Assembly (NCBI RefSeq): GCF_000520975.1
Contig: NZ_JACB01000033.1
Span: forward strand, 62,001-126,000
Reading direction: 5' to 3'
Source: Aquimarina megaterium XH134
Lineage (GTDB): Bacteria > Bacteroidota > Bacteroidia > Flavobacteriales > Flavobacteriaceae
DNA length: 64,000 nucleotides
Shown here piece after piece: positions 34,391-42,546 of the stretch. Within the stretch, counting starts at the first letter, position 1. Every line of letters begins with the position of its first letter. Made by a program: the position numbers and the translations under genes. The notes under the pieces were generated by a model that ran no database searches, had not been told where the DNA came from, and was given only the letters and a program-made list of their open reading frames with translations.

Positions 34391-34783
34391 TATATAACAT
34401 TTAGGAATGTTGCATAAATAATGAATGATTTTAAATGCTACTACAGAATAGATCTATTAAATCTCCTGATTTATAAATTGAAAGAAATTACTATATAACT
34501 CTCTTGGTGATAGCGTTTACAGGGATCCGAGTCTGGCAAATTGTATTCAACGAATTATTTGATAGTGGTAAATTAATAGGAGTCTTTACCAAAGAAGTTT
34601 TAATGTCCATAAGGTTCACTTTACCCTGTGATACCCTTAATGTCTTTTGTATATCTATAACTACGAATCAATGTTTATTTTATTTCCACTATACATCTCT
34701 CAATCATAGTAATCTGCGTTTTCATCAGCTACAATAATAATTACATCAATTATGGAAAGTAAATTTCAATAACTACGAGAATG
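34391..34783. other. Intergenic region
   Basis: About 390 bp between two leftward genes. It contains the near-palindrome at 34467-34480. On the minus strand one frame is open for 58 codons (34494-34667) with an internal ATG that would give a 39-residue product; it shows no recognisable family and no stop-to-start logic, so I do not call it a gene. A plus-strand open frame at 34504-34737 is likewise unsupported. Confidence 0.4.
34467..34480 (-). promoter_or_regulatory. Near-palindrome upstream of the DUF2306 paralogue
   Basis: TGATTTATAAATTG matches the perfect palindrome at 31714-31727 in 12 of 14 positions; the identical run CTGATTTATAAAT covers 13 bases including the preceding C. It lies 77 nt before the ATG at 34390. 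Confidence 0.4.
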
Positions 34784-35689
34784 TTAAATTTTGTGTTTTT
34801 TTATAGCTTCTTTTCTCAAATCTACTGCCATTTCTCCGGTGTCAAGATGGTTCCACCCTGGTGGTTTGTATAGATATTTGATCTTATCTAGCCAGTTAGG
34901 AGCAGATCTCATATCATTATATAAATCAACCCACATTTTTAACTGCGTTGATACTAGATTTTGACTGTCAATATCTCTGTCCATAACACCATATACAGGT
35001 TTTTCTTGTGGGATTTCTTCTTGATAGGTCCTAAATAATCTATCCCAAAAAGAAAACATGTTAGAATAATTAGTATCCAGGTATAAGTGATTTCTAGAAT
35101 GATGCACTCTATGTAAATGTGGAGTAATAAATATTTTATCCATCAGTGGAGTATGCTTGAAGTATTTATCATTAGCATGTGTAAATACTCCGTATATCCT
35201 TGCAATCATGTCAACGATATAAATTAATAAAGGATGAAAACCAAAAATTGGTAACCAGATAATAATGTGCGGAGAAGAAATAAAATCAAAAAAAGATCCT
35301 CTAATTGATACACTCATATTCATATCTTCGGGAGTATGATGAACTCCATGAATGCACCAAAAAAACCTTACATTATGTCCTAGATAATGTATAAACCACC
35401 AAGATAAATCGTAAACGACAAATGCTAAGATGAATACATACCAGGTATTAGGTAATTCCCAAATCCGAAGATTTTCATAAACCCAGAAGATGACTTTGAA
35501 CTGAAGCACAAAAAAAATGGCAAAATAAGGAATCACTCCCAATAAGTAGTTTGCTACATTCATCGCACTTTCTTTTTTTCTTTTAGCTAGACCTTTAAAA
35601 AGTAAAAAAAGGAAGTCTATAATAATTATGATAAAAAGAACAGGCATATAGGACATCTCAAGTTTACCTACCAATGATGTTAAGTCCAT
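34784..35689 (-). CDS. Sterol desaturase / fatty acid hydroxylase family protein
   Basis: A 301-residue membrane enzyme with three or four helices in the first 110 residues and the di-iron His clusters of the family: WWFIHYLGHNVRFFW and IHGVHHTPEDMN (about 97-127), THAND near 167, and HRVHHSRN (about 193-200). These enzymes hydroxylate or desaturate lipids using O2 in the inner membrane. The lipid substrate is unknown. It is leftward and monocistronic, with no linked lipid genes in the window. Confidence 0.9.
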   Translation of the reverse strand: MDLTSLVGKLEMSYMPVLFIIIIIDFLFLLFKGLAKRKKESAMNVANYLLGVIPYFAIFFVLQFKVIFWVYENLRIWELPNTWYVFILAFVVYDLSWWFIHYLGHNVRFFWCIHGVHHTPEDMNMSVSIRGSFFDFISSPHIIIWLPIFGFHPLLIYIVDMIARIYGVFTHANDKYFKHTPLMDKIFITPHLHRVHHSRNHLYLDTNYSNMFSFWDRLFRTYQEEIPQEKPVYGVMDRDIDSQNLVSTQLKMWVDLYNDMRSAPNWLDKIKYLYKPPGWNHLDTGEMAVDLRKEAIKKHKI

Positions 35690-35900
35690 AATGATTTTTT
35701 TGTATTAAAAATGGTGTGATAATCTCGTAGATAAAATTACTAATTTTGGATAGTATCGCGGTTAAATTTTACCTTTTGTTTTAGGGGGAAAACAGTATTC
35801 TTTTAATGTGTTTTCAATAGCATTGCTATGGCGAGATTAATCTTATTAATCCTGATTTTGGGTCTGTTAAAAAACTACACTTCTAAGTTCTAACAAATAA

Positions 35901-35933
35901 AAAATCCAATCACTATTGTGATTGGATTTTTTT
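35901..35933 (-). terminator. Terminator after tRNA-Pro(TGG)
   Basis: A 13-bp stem (arms 35901-35913 and 35918-35930, TATT loop) with T-runs on both sides, directly at the 3' end of the leftward tRNA-Pro gene. Confidence 0.8.
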
Positions 35934-36010
35934 GGTCGGGGTGGCAGGATTCGAACCTGCGACCTCCGCGTCCCAAACGCGGCGCGATAACCGGGCTACG
36001 CTACACCCCG
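35933..36010 (-). tRNA. tRNA-Pro, anticodon TGG
   Basis: Read on the minus strand, a 78-nt cloverleaf: acceptor CGGGGTG/CACCCCG, D arm with GCGTAGCCCGGTTATCGC, anticodon stem CCGCG/CGCGG around loop TTTGGGA (anticodon TGG), TpsiC arm GCAGG-TTCGAAT-CCTGC, discriminator A and an encoded CCA. It reads all proline codons with the usual wobble. A second tRNA-Pro (GGG) lies at 40106-40180 on the opposite strand. Confidence 0.96.
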
Positions 36011-36117
36011 AGGTGTATATTTCCCTTTTGAGGGTGCAAATATAGACAAATCATTTAAAATAAAACCAAATTATAGTATAAAGTAAAGAATTTTTTATTC
36101 CTTGTTTTAAAAATGAG

Positions 36118-36156
36118 AAAAAACCCTTCTTATGCCTTGGCACAAAAAGGGTTTTA
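36118..36156 (-). terminator. Terminator of the SnoaL-like gene
   Basis: Arms AAAACCCTT and AAGGGTTTT enclose about 18 nt, and the minus strand continues into a T-rich run. It lies just past the stop of the leftward gene ending at 36172. Confidence 0.75.
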
Positions 36157-36171
36157 CATAGGTATGGGGTA

Positions 36172-36528
36172 TTATGCGTGATAATATCGTTCTCTGTAAA
36201 TTTTTCCATCTTTCCACTCAGTAACAACAGTCTGTTCAGAAAGCATAGTGCTTCCATCTTTTAGTTTTAATTCCATTACAGCGTCATAAAAAGAGTGATT
36301 TCCATTAATGGCATAATTGTTAACATCATACCTAATAAATTCTGAAAGCTGATTATCTATAAAATCCTGCTCAAACTTAAGATTAAACGCTTTTCCTTTT
36401 TTGGGAGCATCATTGGCTTCTTTTAGTTCTACATCATCATGTAAGTAAGTGTCCATAGCTTCAATAAAAGCTCCTTTCGACAATAATTCGTGAACGTGTT
36501 TAAGGTTTTTTTCAATTGTATTTTCCAT
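36172..36528 (-). CDS. SnoaL-like / NTF2-fold protein
   Basis: A 118-residue protein with the NTF2-like cone fold pattern: two N-terminal helices (ENLKHVHELLSKG type), YLHDDVELKEAND, then strands YDVNNYAINGNHSFYDAVMELKLKDGS, in part, and the end DGKIYRERYYHA. Members are small cyclases, isomerases or binding proteins; without catalytic-residue assignment the role is open. It is monocistronic with its own terminator at 36118-36156. Confidence 0.85.
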   Translation of the reverse strand: MENTIEKNLKHVHELLSKGAFIEAMDTYLHDDVELKEANDAPKKGKAFNLKFEQDFIDNQLSEFIRYDVNNYAINGNHSFYDAVMELKLKDGSTMLSEQTVVTEWKDGKIYRERYYHA

Positions 36529-36943
36529 GTTTGTTTTATTTTTTTAGAGTTAACTATTGTTTTGTATTTGATGATGTAAAGATGCGATGATACTTGCTTT
36601 CTAAAAATGTAGTTTTTCCCTTAACTCTTGTCAATTTTTCCCGGGAAGCACATTTATGATGTAATCGAATTAGAAATGGTGATTATGTATCAAATTACTT
36701 AGAAAAAACAGAGTATACATGTGTTGGTGTTAGGATGCTTTTTATAAGCATGATTTTTTTAGTTTTATAAAAAAAATAAGGGTTTTGTTTAATGATTAAA
36801 CCAGAGCTAGGTCGTATCTTTATAGACCAAAAGAAGCTTCTGGGAAAACAGTCTTTTTTTTCATGTTTGTAACTCGTGTTACTGACTATTATTATGCTGA
36901 AAAGTATCTTTGTAAAACTGAAGATTTAAAAAAAACAGATCTT
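36529..36943. other. Divergent intergenic region upstream of cydA
   Basis: About 415 bp. It contains a 26-codon open frame (ATG 36792, stop 36870-36872) that could be a leader peptide but has no support beyond position. A TATCTTTA sequence near 36815 resembles a -7 element without a -33 partner. The cydA frame is open upstream to 36863 but that part is not coding. Confidence 0.4.
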
Positions 36944-38245
36944 ATGGAAAATCTTGATGCGGCAAGACTCCAAATGGCATTTACTCTAATATTTCATATT
37001 GTTTTTGCTTGTATTGGTATGGTTATGCCTTTTTTTATGGTGGTGTCTCACTATAAGTGGCTTAAAACAAGGGATCAGGTATATTTGACCTTAACCAAAT
37101 CGTGGCAAAAAGGAGTAGCAATATTTTTTGTTACGGGTGCTGTTTCGGGCACAGCATTATCTTTTGAACTGGGATTACTTTGGCCCGAGTTTATGAAACA
37201 TGCCGGCCCCATTATCGGGATGCCTTTTTCATTAGAAGGAGCAGCCTTTTTTGTAGAAGCCATAGCCTTAGGTTTTTATTTGTATGGATGGGGTAAACTA
37301 CCAGAGAGATTTCATTGGATAACCGGAGTTATTATTGGTTTATCTGGAGTAGCATCAGGAATTTTGGTAGTTGCTGCTAATGGATGGATGAATGCTCCAA
37401 CAGGATTTGAATATATAGATGGAAAATTCCTAAATATAGACCCGGTTCAGGCGATGTTAAACCCTGCCTGGTTTACACAAGCTTTGCATATGACATTGGC
37501 TGCTTTTACAGCTACTGGTTTTGCCGTTGCAGGGGTTCATGCATATCAGGTATATCGAAAAAGAAAAGTAGAATTACATAAAAAAGCATTTAAGATAGCA
37601 ATAACATTTGGAGCAATAGCAGCAATATTACAGCCGATTAGTGGTGACATTTCGGCTAAAGATATTGCAGAACGGCAACCTGTAAAGCTTGCAGCGATGG
37701 AAGCACACTATAATACCGAAAAAGGCGCTCCTTTATATATCGGTGGAATAGTAGATGCAGAAAAACAAGAAGTGAACTATAAAATAGCAATTCCGGGAAT
37801 GTTATCATTTCTCGCTTTTTCAGATTTTGATGCCGAAGTTAAAGGGTTAAATGATTTTCCCAAGGATGAATGGCCTAATGTACCTATGGTGCATTATGCA
37901 TTTCAGATCATGGTAGGAATTGGCACCCTTTTACTTTTTGCAGGAATTCTATATTTTATATCATTAAAAAAGAAAAAATGGTTTGCTAATCATAAGTATT
38001 GGTTACTATTTGTGTTATTGGCCCCAATGGGATTTATTGCATTAGAAGCAGGATGGATCGTTACAGAAGTAGGAAGACAACCCTGGATAATTCATAATAT
38101 TATGAAAACTAAAGATGCAGTAACTCCTATGCCAGGTATTGTGTTTAGCTTCTATACCTATATTGTTGTATATCTAACCTTATCGATTGCTGTAACCTGG
38201 TTGATGCTAAGACAAATAAAAGTTTTAAATAATTCAAATCACTAA
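36944..38245 (+). CDS. cydA: Cytochrome bd ubiquinol oxidase subunit I
   Basis: A 433-residue CydA with about nine helices. The haem b595 ligand lies in FTLIFHIVFACIG (His21 or nearby), the proton-path Glu residues in SGTALSFELGLLWPEFM, a haem b558 His in LHMTLAAFTATGF, and the GRQPW motif in WIVTEVGRQPWIIHN. The Q loop is short, as in Bacteroidota and cyanide-insensitive-type oxidases. With CydB it oxidises quinol and reduces O2 with high affinity in the inner membrane. The start at ATG 36944 (MENLDAARLQ) fits the family; a longer frame to 36863 does not. cydB follows after 2 nt. Confidence 0.96.
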   Translation: MENLDAARLQMAFTLIFHIVFACIGMVMPFFMVVSHYKWLKTRDQVYLTLTKSWQKGVAIFFVTGAVSGTALSFELGLLWPEFMKHAGPIIGMPFSLEGAAFFVEAIALGFYLYGWGKLPERFHWITGVIIGLSGVASGILVVAANGWMNAPTGFEYIDGKFLNIDPVQAMLNPAWFTQALHMTLAAFTATGFAVAGVHAYQVYRKRKVELHKKAFKIAITFGAIAAILQPISGDISAKDIAERQPVKLAAMEAHYNTEKGAPLYIGGIVDAEKQEVNYKIAIPGMLSFLAFSDFDAEVKGLNDFPKDEWPNVPMVHYAFQIMVGIGTLLLFAGILYFISLKKKKWFANHKYWLLFVLLAPMGFIALEAGWIVTEVGRQPWIIHNIMKTKDAVTPMPGIVFSFYTYIVVYLTLSIAVTWLMLRQIKVLNNSNH

Positions 38246-38247
38246 AT

Positions 38248-39270
38248 ATGCTGTATGTTGTATTATTCTTTTTGATTTTTTCCCTGTATCTCTATGTAGT
38301 TTTGGGTGGCGCAGATTATGGAGCTGGGATAGTAGAGCTTTTTTCATCAGAAGAAAATCAGAAGATTACCAAAAAAACTATTTATCGTGTCATGGGACCC
38401 GTTTGGGAGGCTAACCATATTTGGATTATTATTTTGATTGTGATTCTATGGATAGCATTTCCTGTGTATTATAATATCATGGTAGTGAGTTTGCATATCC
38501 CACTTACCATAATATTATTAGGAGTTACCCTTAGAGGGGTAGCTTTTGTATTTAGGCATTATGATGCTATTATTGATAATTCTCAGAAGTTATATGATAA
38601 TATGTTTAAAATCTCTAGTCTGATAACCCCCATATTTTTAGGAATGGTATTCGGGGCATTGATTAGTGGCGAAATACGTATAGTAGATGATATTAGTTCT
38701 TTAACATTTTATGAAGCATTTGTAAAGCCTTGGTTTAATGTATTTAGCATATTGGTCGGATTATTTTTTGCAGCACTTTGTGCATTTTTATCTTCAGTAC
38801 TGCTAATAGGGGAGTCAAAAGAAGGAAATGAAAATATCTATATTAGAAAATCGGCTATTGCTACAATTGTTGTTTTTGTTGTAGGGCTGTTAACCTTTGG
38901 GTATGGATACATTGTCGAGAATGTATTTGTACAGGAATTTATGAAAAACCCTATTACAATAATTTCTGTTGTATTTTCTGCATTTCTGTTATTTCCGTTA
39001 TGGAAAACTATCAAAAAAGGGAATACAGTATGGAGTAGGTTTTTTGCAGGATTGCAGGTGTTTTTAATTTTATCGGCAGTTTTAATTTCTCATTATCCAG
39101 ATATAATAATTACCCAAACAGGAAGCGTTAGTTTAATAGAAAACATAGCTCCTGATAGTGTTATTAATGTCTTAGGGATATCTCTTATCATTGGTGGGGC
39201 AGTCATTTTACCAGGATTATTTCATTTGTTAAAATCATTTAAAATGATCAAAATTCTAGAAAGAGATTAA
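38248..39270 (+). CDS. cydB: Cytochrome bd ubiquinol oxidase subunit II
   Basis: A 340-residue CydB with about eight to nine helices and the family motifs VLGGADYGAG (about residues 17-26) and VMGPVWEANHIWIIILIVILW (about 47-67, in part). It forms the heterodimer with CydA. The gene starts 2 nt after cydA, so the two are one operon. No cydX-like small subunit or cydCD transporter genes follow; the next 250 bp are non-coding and then come two unrelated peptide genes. Confidence 0.95.
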   Translation: MLYVVLFFLIFSLYLYVVLGGADYGAGIVELFSSEENQKITKKTIYRVMGPVWEANHIWIIILIVILWIAFPVYYNIMVVSLHIPLTIILLGVTLRGVAFVFRHYDAIIDNSQKLYDNMFKISSLITPIFLGMVFGALISGEIRIVDDISSLTFYEAFVKPWFNVFSILVGLFFAALCAFLSSVLLIGESKEGNENIYIRKSAIATIVVFVVGLLTFGYGYIVENVFVQEFMKNPITIISVVFSAFLLFPLWKTIKKGNTVWSRFFAGLQVFLILSAVLISHYPDIIITQTGSVSLIENIAPDSVINVLGISLIIGGAVILPGLFHLLKSFKMIKILERD

Positions 39271-39298
39271 TACGTATATCTCACCCGACAATTTTTAA

Positions 39299-39326
39299 AA
39301 AAAGTATTCTATCTAAATTACTTTTT
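39299..39326 (+). terminator. Weak A+T-rich terminator-like hairpin after cydB
   Basis: Eight-base arms AAAAAGTA (39299-39306) and TACTTTTT (39319-39326) enclose 12 nt and end in a T-run. The stem is nearly all A-T, so its strength is doubtful, but its position 28 nt after the cydB stop fits. Confidence 0.4.
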
Positions 39327-39526
39327 GTATTTCTATACCAAATTTTTATCCTAAAACATAGGTGTTTCCTGATATAATAAACTTAAAATAGGTTCATGAA
39401 TTTTAACTTTTTAGGAATTATTTTTTGGCGTCTCATAATTTGAGATCATCACACATTAGTTTTACCAAAGTTTTCAAATAGGAAGCAACTCAAAAAAATA
39501 ATGTTTAATTAAAATTCGATCAAAAA

Positions 39527-39673
39527 ATGAGAAATTTAACAGGTAAGGAATTAAGAGAAACTAATGGAGGAATAGACGGTTTAGCTGCAGCTTTGGCTGA
39601 GATAGCAAGACAAATGGAAGCGATTAAGAAATTAGGAACGTTAACAGGAACTACCGATGATATACACAACTAG
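39527..39673 (+). CDS. Small precursor peptide with double-glycine leader (48 residues)
   Basis: ATG 39527 to TAG 39671-39673. The N-terminus MRNLTGKELRETNGG is a short double-glycine leader (Gly14-Gly15) with the ELRE-NGG pattern used by peptidase-containing ABC exporters. The presumed mature part is 33 residues with an Ala/Leu/Ile-rich amphipathic helix (GLAAALAEIARQMEAIKKLG) and a Thr/Asp-rich end without cysteine. It resembles bacteriocin-like or natural-product precursors of Bacteroidota. The frame begins with no obvious Shine-Dalgarno site. A second such gene starts 33 nt downstream. No maturation or export gene is near. Confidence 0.65.
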   Translation: MRNLTGKELRETNGGIDGLAAALAEIARQMEAIKKLGTLTGTTDDIHN

Positions 39674-39706
39674 TATTGTGTATACTTGGATCTAAAATTT
39701 TAGACG

Positions 39707-39910
39707 ATGAAAGATTTACAAAAATTAGGAAAGCCTTTGAGTAAGACTCAACAAAAGGAAATAAAAGGAGGAGCAGCAAGAATTCCAATTGGTGATATTG
39801 ATGACTGTATATTTCCATTAGCACCACCGCCACCAGGATGTAACTGGCATATTGATATGAAAGCGTGTACGGCAAAACTTGTCTGTCTGGATCTCATTGA
39901 AATAAAATAA
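39707..39910 (+). CDS. Small precursor peptide with double-glycine leader, Cys-containing (67 residues)
   Basis: The N-terminus MKDLQKLGKPLSKTQQKEIKGG (Gly21-Gly22, seen in part) has the LSKxxxKxIxGG leader of the Bacteroidota GG-type natural-product precursors. The predicted mature part of 45 residues has four Cys (34, 45, 54, 60), a PPPP run before Cys45 and a hydrophobic end. Two disulfides or another modification are possible. Cleavage after GG and export by a peptidase-containing ABC transporter is the usual route for this leader type; that transporter is not in the window. It shares a likely transcript with the 48-residue peptide and is followed by a terminator. Confidence 0.75.
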   Translation: MKDLQKLGKPLSKTQQKEIKGGAARIPIGDIDDCIFPLAPPPPGCNWHIDMKACTAKLVCLDLIEIK

Positions 39911-39916
39911 TTTCAC

Positions 39917-39950
39917 AAAGGCTATCAAAATAACTTGATAGCCTTTTTTA
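39917..39950 (+). terminator. Terminator after the peptide genes
   Basis: Twelve-base perfect arms (39917-39928 and 39935-39946), 6-nt loop, followed by a long T-run. It ends the two-peptide transcript. Confidence 0.88.
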
Positions 39951-40083
39951 TTTTTTTGTCACAAATTTCCCTTTAAAAAGAGTTTAAGTATGAGATTAAA
40001 TATGTTTGGGAATAAAGTGAAATCATCTTAAAAAGTTTTGCATTTTAGTTTATAATCGATTCCCAAAAATTAGAATAAAAAGT

Positions 40084-40091
40084 TATATTTG
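40084..40091 (+). promoter_or_regulatory. -7 promoter element of tRNA-Pro(GGG)
   Basis: TATATTTG matches the Bacteroidota -7 consensus TAnnTTTG and ends 14 nt before the tRNA 5' end. No clear TTG is present 19 nt upstream. Confidence 0.5.
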
Positions 40092-40105
40092 CACTCTTAA
40101 TTTTT

Positions 40106-40180
40106 CGGGATGTGGCGCAGTCCGGTTAGCGTACACGGCTGGGGGCCGTGTGGTCGCAGGTTCAAATCCTGTCATCCCGA
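40106..40180 (+). tRNA. tRNA-Pro, anticodon GGG
   Basis: A 75-nt cloverleaf: acceptor CGGGATG/CATCCCG, D arm GCGCAGTCCGGTTAGCGT, anticodon stem CACGG/CCGTG around CTGGGGG (anticodon GGG), TpsiC arm GCAGG-TTCAAAT-CCTGT, discriminator A. The next bases are CAC, so CCA is not encoded, unlike the tRNA-Pro(TGG) at 35933-36010. Confidence 0.95.
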
Positions 40181-40184
40181 CACC

Positions 40185-40214
40185 AAAAGAGGTTCTGATA
40201 AAGGATCTCTTTTT
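40185..40214. terminator. Bidirectional terminator between tRNA-Pro(GGG) and the DUF255 gene
   Basis: Arms AAAAGAG (40185-40191) and CTCTTTT (40207-40213), T-rich on both strands, placed exactly between the convergent tRNA and protein genes. Confidence 0.65.
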
Positions 40215-40217
40215 ATT

Positions 40218-42311
40218 TTATAATTGTTTGAGAGCCTGCTCTATACTCTGAACAGGAAGTTTACATGCTCCTTGTTGGCAGACATATATAAAAGTTGCAT
40301 CTTCTATGTATTTGTTTTTAAATACAGGCAATGTACTTTCTTGGGTACTTCCCACAACAATAGCATTTGGGATGTAATATGAATTAAAAGTATCTGCTAT
40401 AGAATCTGCTTTTTCTCCTACGATTACGATCTCATAAAAAGGATAAACAGTGTGAAGCTGTAAAGCGCTCCATTTAGAAAAATCTTTTGCGTTATCGGTT
40501 AAATAATCTGCCATAGAAGATAACATTTGCTTCGATTTTTCTGTAAGTTGGTTATCATAGTTGAGAATACCAAGTTTTTTTAGATTATGCCCCATAACAG
40601 CATTTGGTGATGGTATTACTCCATCATCAACTTTAATTAATGTAGAGATCAATTTACTTTCTTTGGTATACTTATACATCTTAGTCGCCGAATCTGTATA
40701 ATGTGTTGTAGCGATAGTATGCAGAGCATTTGCACGATCCAGGTATTTTGTTTCCAGGGTCACACTATATAAATTGATGGTAGCATCAATAAGTAAAGCA
40801 TAATCTTCTATAAAACCTTCTTGCTGCTTATCACCTTTTTTATAAGTATGAACCAGAAAATTGTTGTTGGTATTATTGGTATCAATAACATTGTAAAGTG
40901 CGATAGCTTTGGTAAGGTATTCTTTATTCCCAAAAGCTTTGTATGCATCAATAAATCCATTAATCAGTAGGGCATTCCATGAAGTAATCACTTTATCATC
41001 AATAGCAGGGGATACTCTTTTTTGTCTTTCATTAAAGAGCAATTCTTGCCATTTAGCTTTTAGGAGTACTAACTTCTCTGGTAAGATATTATTTTGAGCA
41101 CCGAATATACTATCATTAGAAGATTGTTGTATACTAAAAGAAGCTTCTTTTTCCGAACCTTCAGAAGTTCCTAAATCATAATATGTAGAAAAAAGAGAAT
41201 ACTCTTCTTTTAAAATATGTTGTAACTCTTCTTCTTTCCATTGATAATAACCCCCTTCTTTTCCTTCGCTATCAGCATCTATCGCCGAGTGATATCCTCC
41301 ATTTTGACTTTTCATTTCACGTTCTAAAAAGGCAATAGTCTCTTCTACAATGGTTTTATACTGTACTTTTTTATAAACCTTATATGCTTTAGAATAGAGG
41401 CTAATTAGTTGTGCATTGGTGTAGAGCATTTTTTCAAAATGAGGAACTTTCCAATAGGGATCGGTACTATATCTAAAAAAACCTCCGCCAACATGATCAT
41501 AAATGCCACCAGAAGCGATGTTGTCTAAAGTATTTTCAACATGTCTTTTAACCGTGTCATTATGTGTTAGTTTGGCATAATCCATAAGAAACTCCAAACT
41601 ATGTGGTTTGATAAATTTTTGATTTCCGAGATCTCCTCCCCATTTAGAGTCCCAATTTTTTTGCCAATTGTTCACGCTTAGATCAAGAGCATCTTTGGTT
41701 AAATGGGTATTATCATTTTTGGGTTCTATTACATTGGTAGCATGTATGCCCGACGAAATTTTATCGGCATAATCTGTTAGTTTTTGAGGATCAGTTTGAT
41801 ATAAATCAGTGATTTTATCCAGCACTTCTTTCCATTGTTCATTAGTATGGTAAGTACCACCATATACTGGTTTCCCATTCGGAAGAAGAATAACATTAAG
41901 AGGCCATCCACCATTACCTTGCATTAATTGTACAGCAGTCATATAAACATGATCCAGATCCGGACGTTCTTCTCTATCTACTTTAATATTTATAAAACGC
42001 TCATTCATTATCCGAGCGATATTTTCATCTGCAAATGTTTCTTTTTCCATGACATGACACCAATGGCAAGAAGAATACCCAATACTTACAATCAATAATT
42101 TATTGGTTTTTACAGCTTCTTCAAGAGCACTATCACTCCAGGGTTGCCAATCTACAGGATTATGTGCATGTTGCAATAAATAAGGACTTGTTTCATTAAT
42201 TAAACTATTAGTATACGCATGGTTACTTTTTGATGGAGTATCCTTACAACCAAAAACAAATAGTAATAAAGTGAAAAAAGTAAATTTTAGAATTCGAGAA
42301 GTATTTAGCAT
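40218..42311 (-). CDS. DUF255 (YyaL-type) thioredoxin-domain lipoprotein
   Basis: A 697-residue protein. A lipoprotein signal ends in VFGCKD; residues 35-190 form the DUF255 thioredoxin-like domain with [19 protein letters not shown] opening ([19 protein letters not shown], in part) and the redox motif CHWCH (Cys82, Cys85). The remainder is an alpha/alpha-barrel region related to N-acylglucosamine epimerase folds. Homologues include bacterial YyaL and animal SPATA20; the substrate is not established. ATG 42311 gives a good lipoprotein signal; the frame opens at 42347. It stands alone on the minus strand. Confidence 0.9.
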   Translation of the reverse strand: MLNTSRILKFTFFTLLLFVFGCKDTPSKSNHAYTNSLINETSPYLLQHAHNPVDWQPWSDSALEEAVKTNKLLIVSIGYSSCHWCHVMEKETFADENIARIMNERFINIKVDREERPDLDHVYMTAVQLMQGNGGWPLNVILLPNGKPVYGGTYHTNEQWKEVLDKITDLYQTDPQKLTDYADKISSGIHATNVIEPKNDNTHLTKDALDLSVNNWQKNWDSKWGGDLGNQKFIKPHSLEFLMDYAKLTHNDTVKRHVENTLDNIASGGIYDHVGGGFFRYSTDPYWKVPHFEKMLYTNAQLISLYSKAYKVYKKVQYKTIVEETIAFLEREMKSQNGGYHSAIDADSEGKEGGYYQWKEEELQHILKEEYSLFSTYYDLGTSEGSEKEASFSIQQSSNDSIFGAQNNILPEKLVLLKAKWQELLFNERQKRVSPAIDDKVITSWNALLINGFIDAYKAFGNKEYLTKAIALYNVIDTNNTNNNFLVHTYKKGDKQQEGFIEDYALLIDATINLYSVTLETKYLDRANALHTIATTHYTDSATKMYKYTKESKLISTLIKVDDGVIPSPNAVMGHNLKKLGILNYDNQLTEKSKQMLSSMADYLTDNAKDFSKWSALQLHTVYPFYEIVIVGEKADSIADTFNSYYIPNAIVVGSTQESTLPVFKNKYIEDATFIYVCQQGACKLPVQSIEQALKQL

Positions 42312-42546
42312 TTCGTTACAAAAAGGTATATTTAGACCAAAGTACAATAATTTGTATAATATCCCTAAATACGATGCTCAGAGGTTTGTTTATATTAAGA
42401 AATGCATAGTGTAAGGCTACCCTTTAATAAATTATTAGAAGTTGTTTGTCTATAAAAACATGCTGTTTAGAGGATAAGTTTACAATAAAAAGAAATGTTC
42501 CTTATTTTCAAATTTCCTCAAAAAAGGAAGGTCTAATTTTTAGAAT

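Noticed and set aside
34504..34737. Plus-strand 77-codon open frame in the gap before the hydroxylase gene
   Set aside because: No protein features, no promoter, and the opposite strand is equally open; treated as chance.
36792..36872. 26-codon leader peptide before cydA
   Set aside because: No conserved features or attenuator-like hairpins; position alone is insufficient.
36863..36943. Upstream extension of cydA
   Set aside because: The extra 27 residues do not resemble CydA, whose normal start is MENLDAARLQ.
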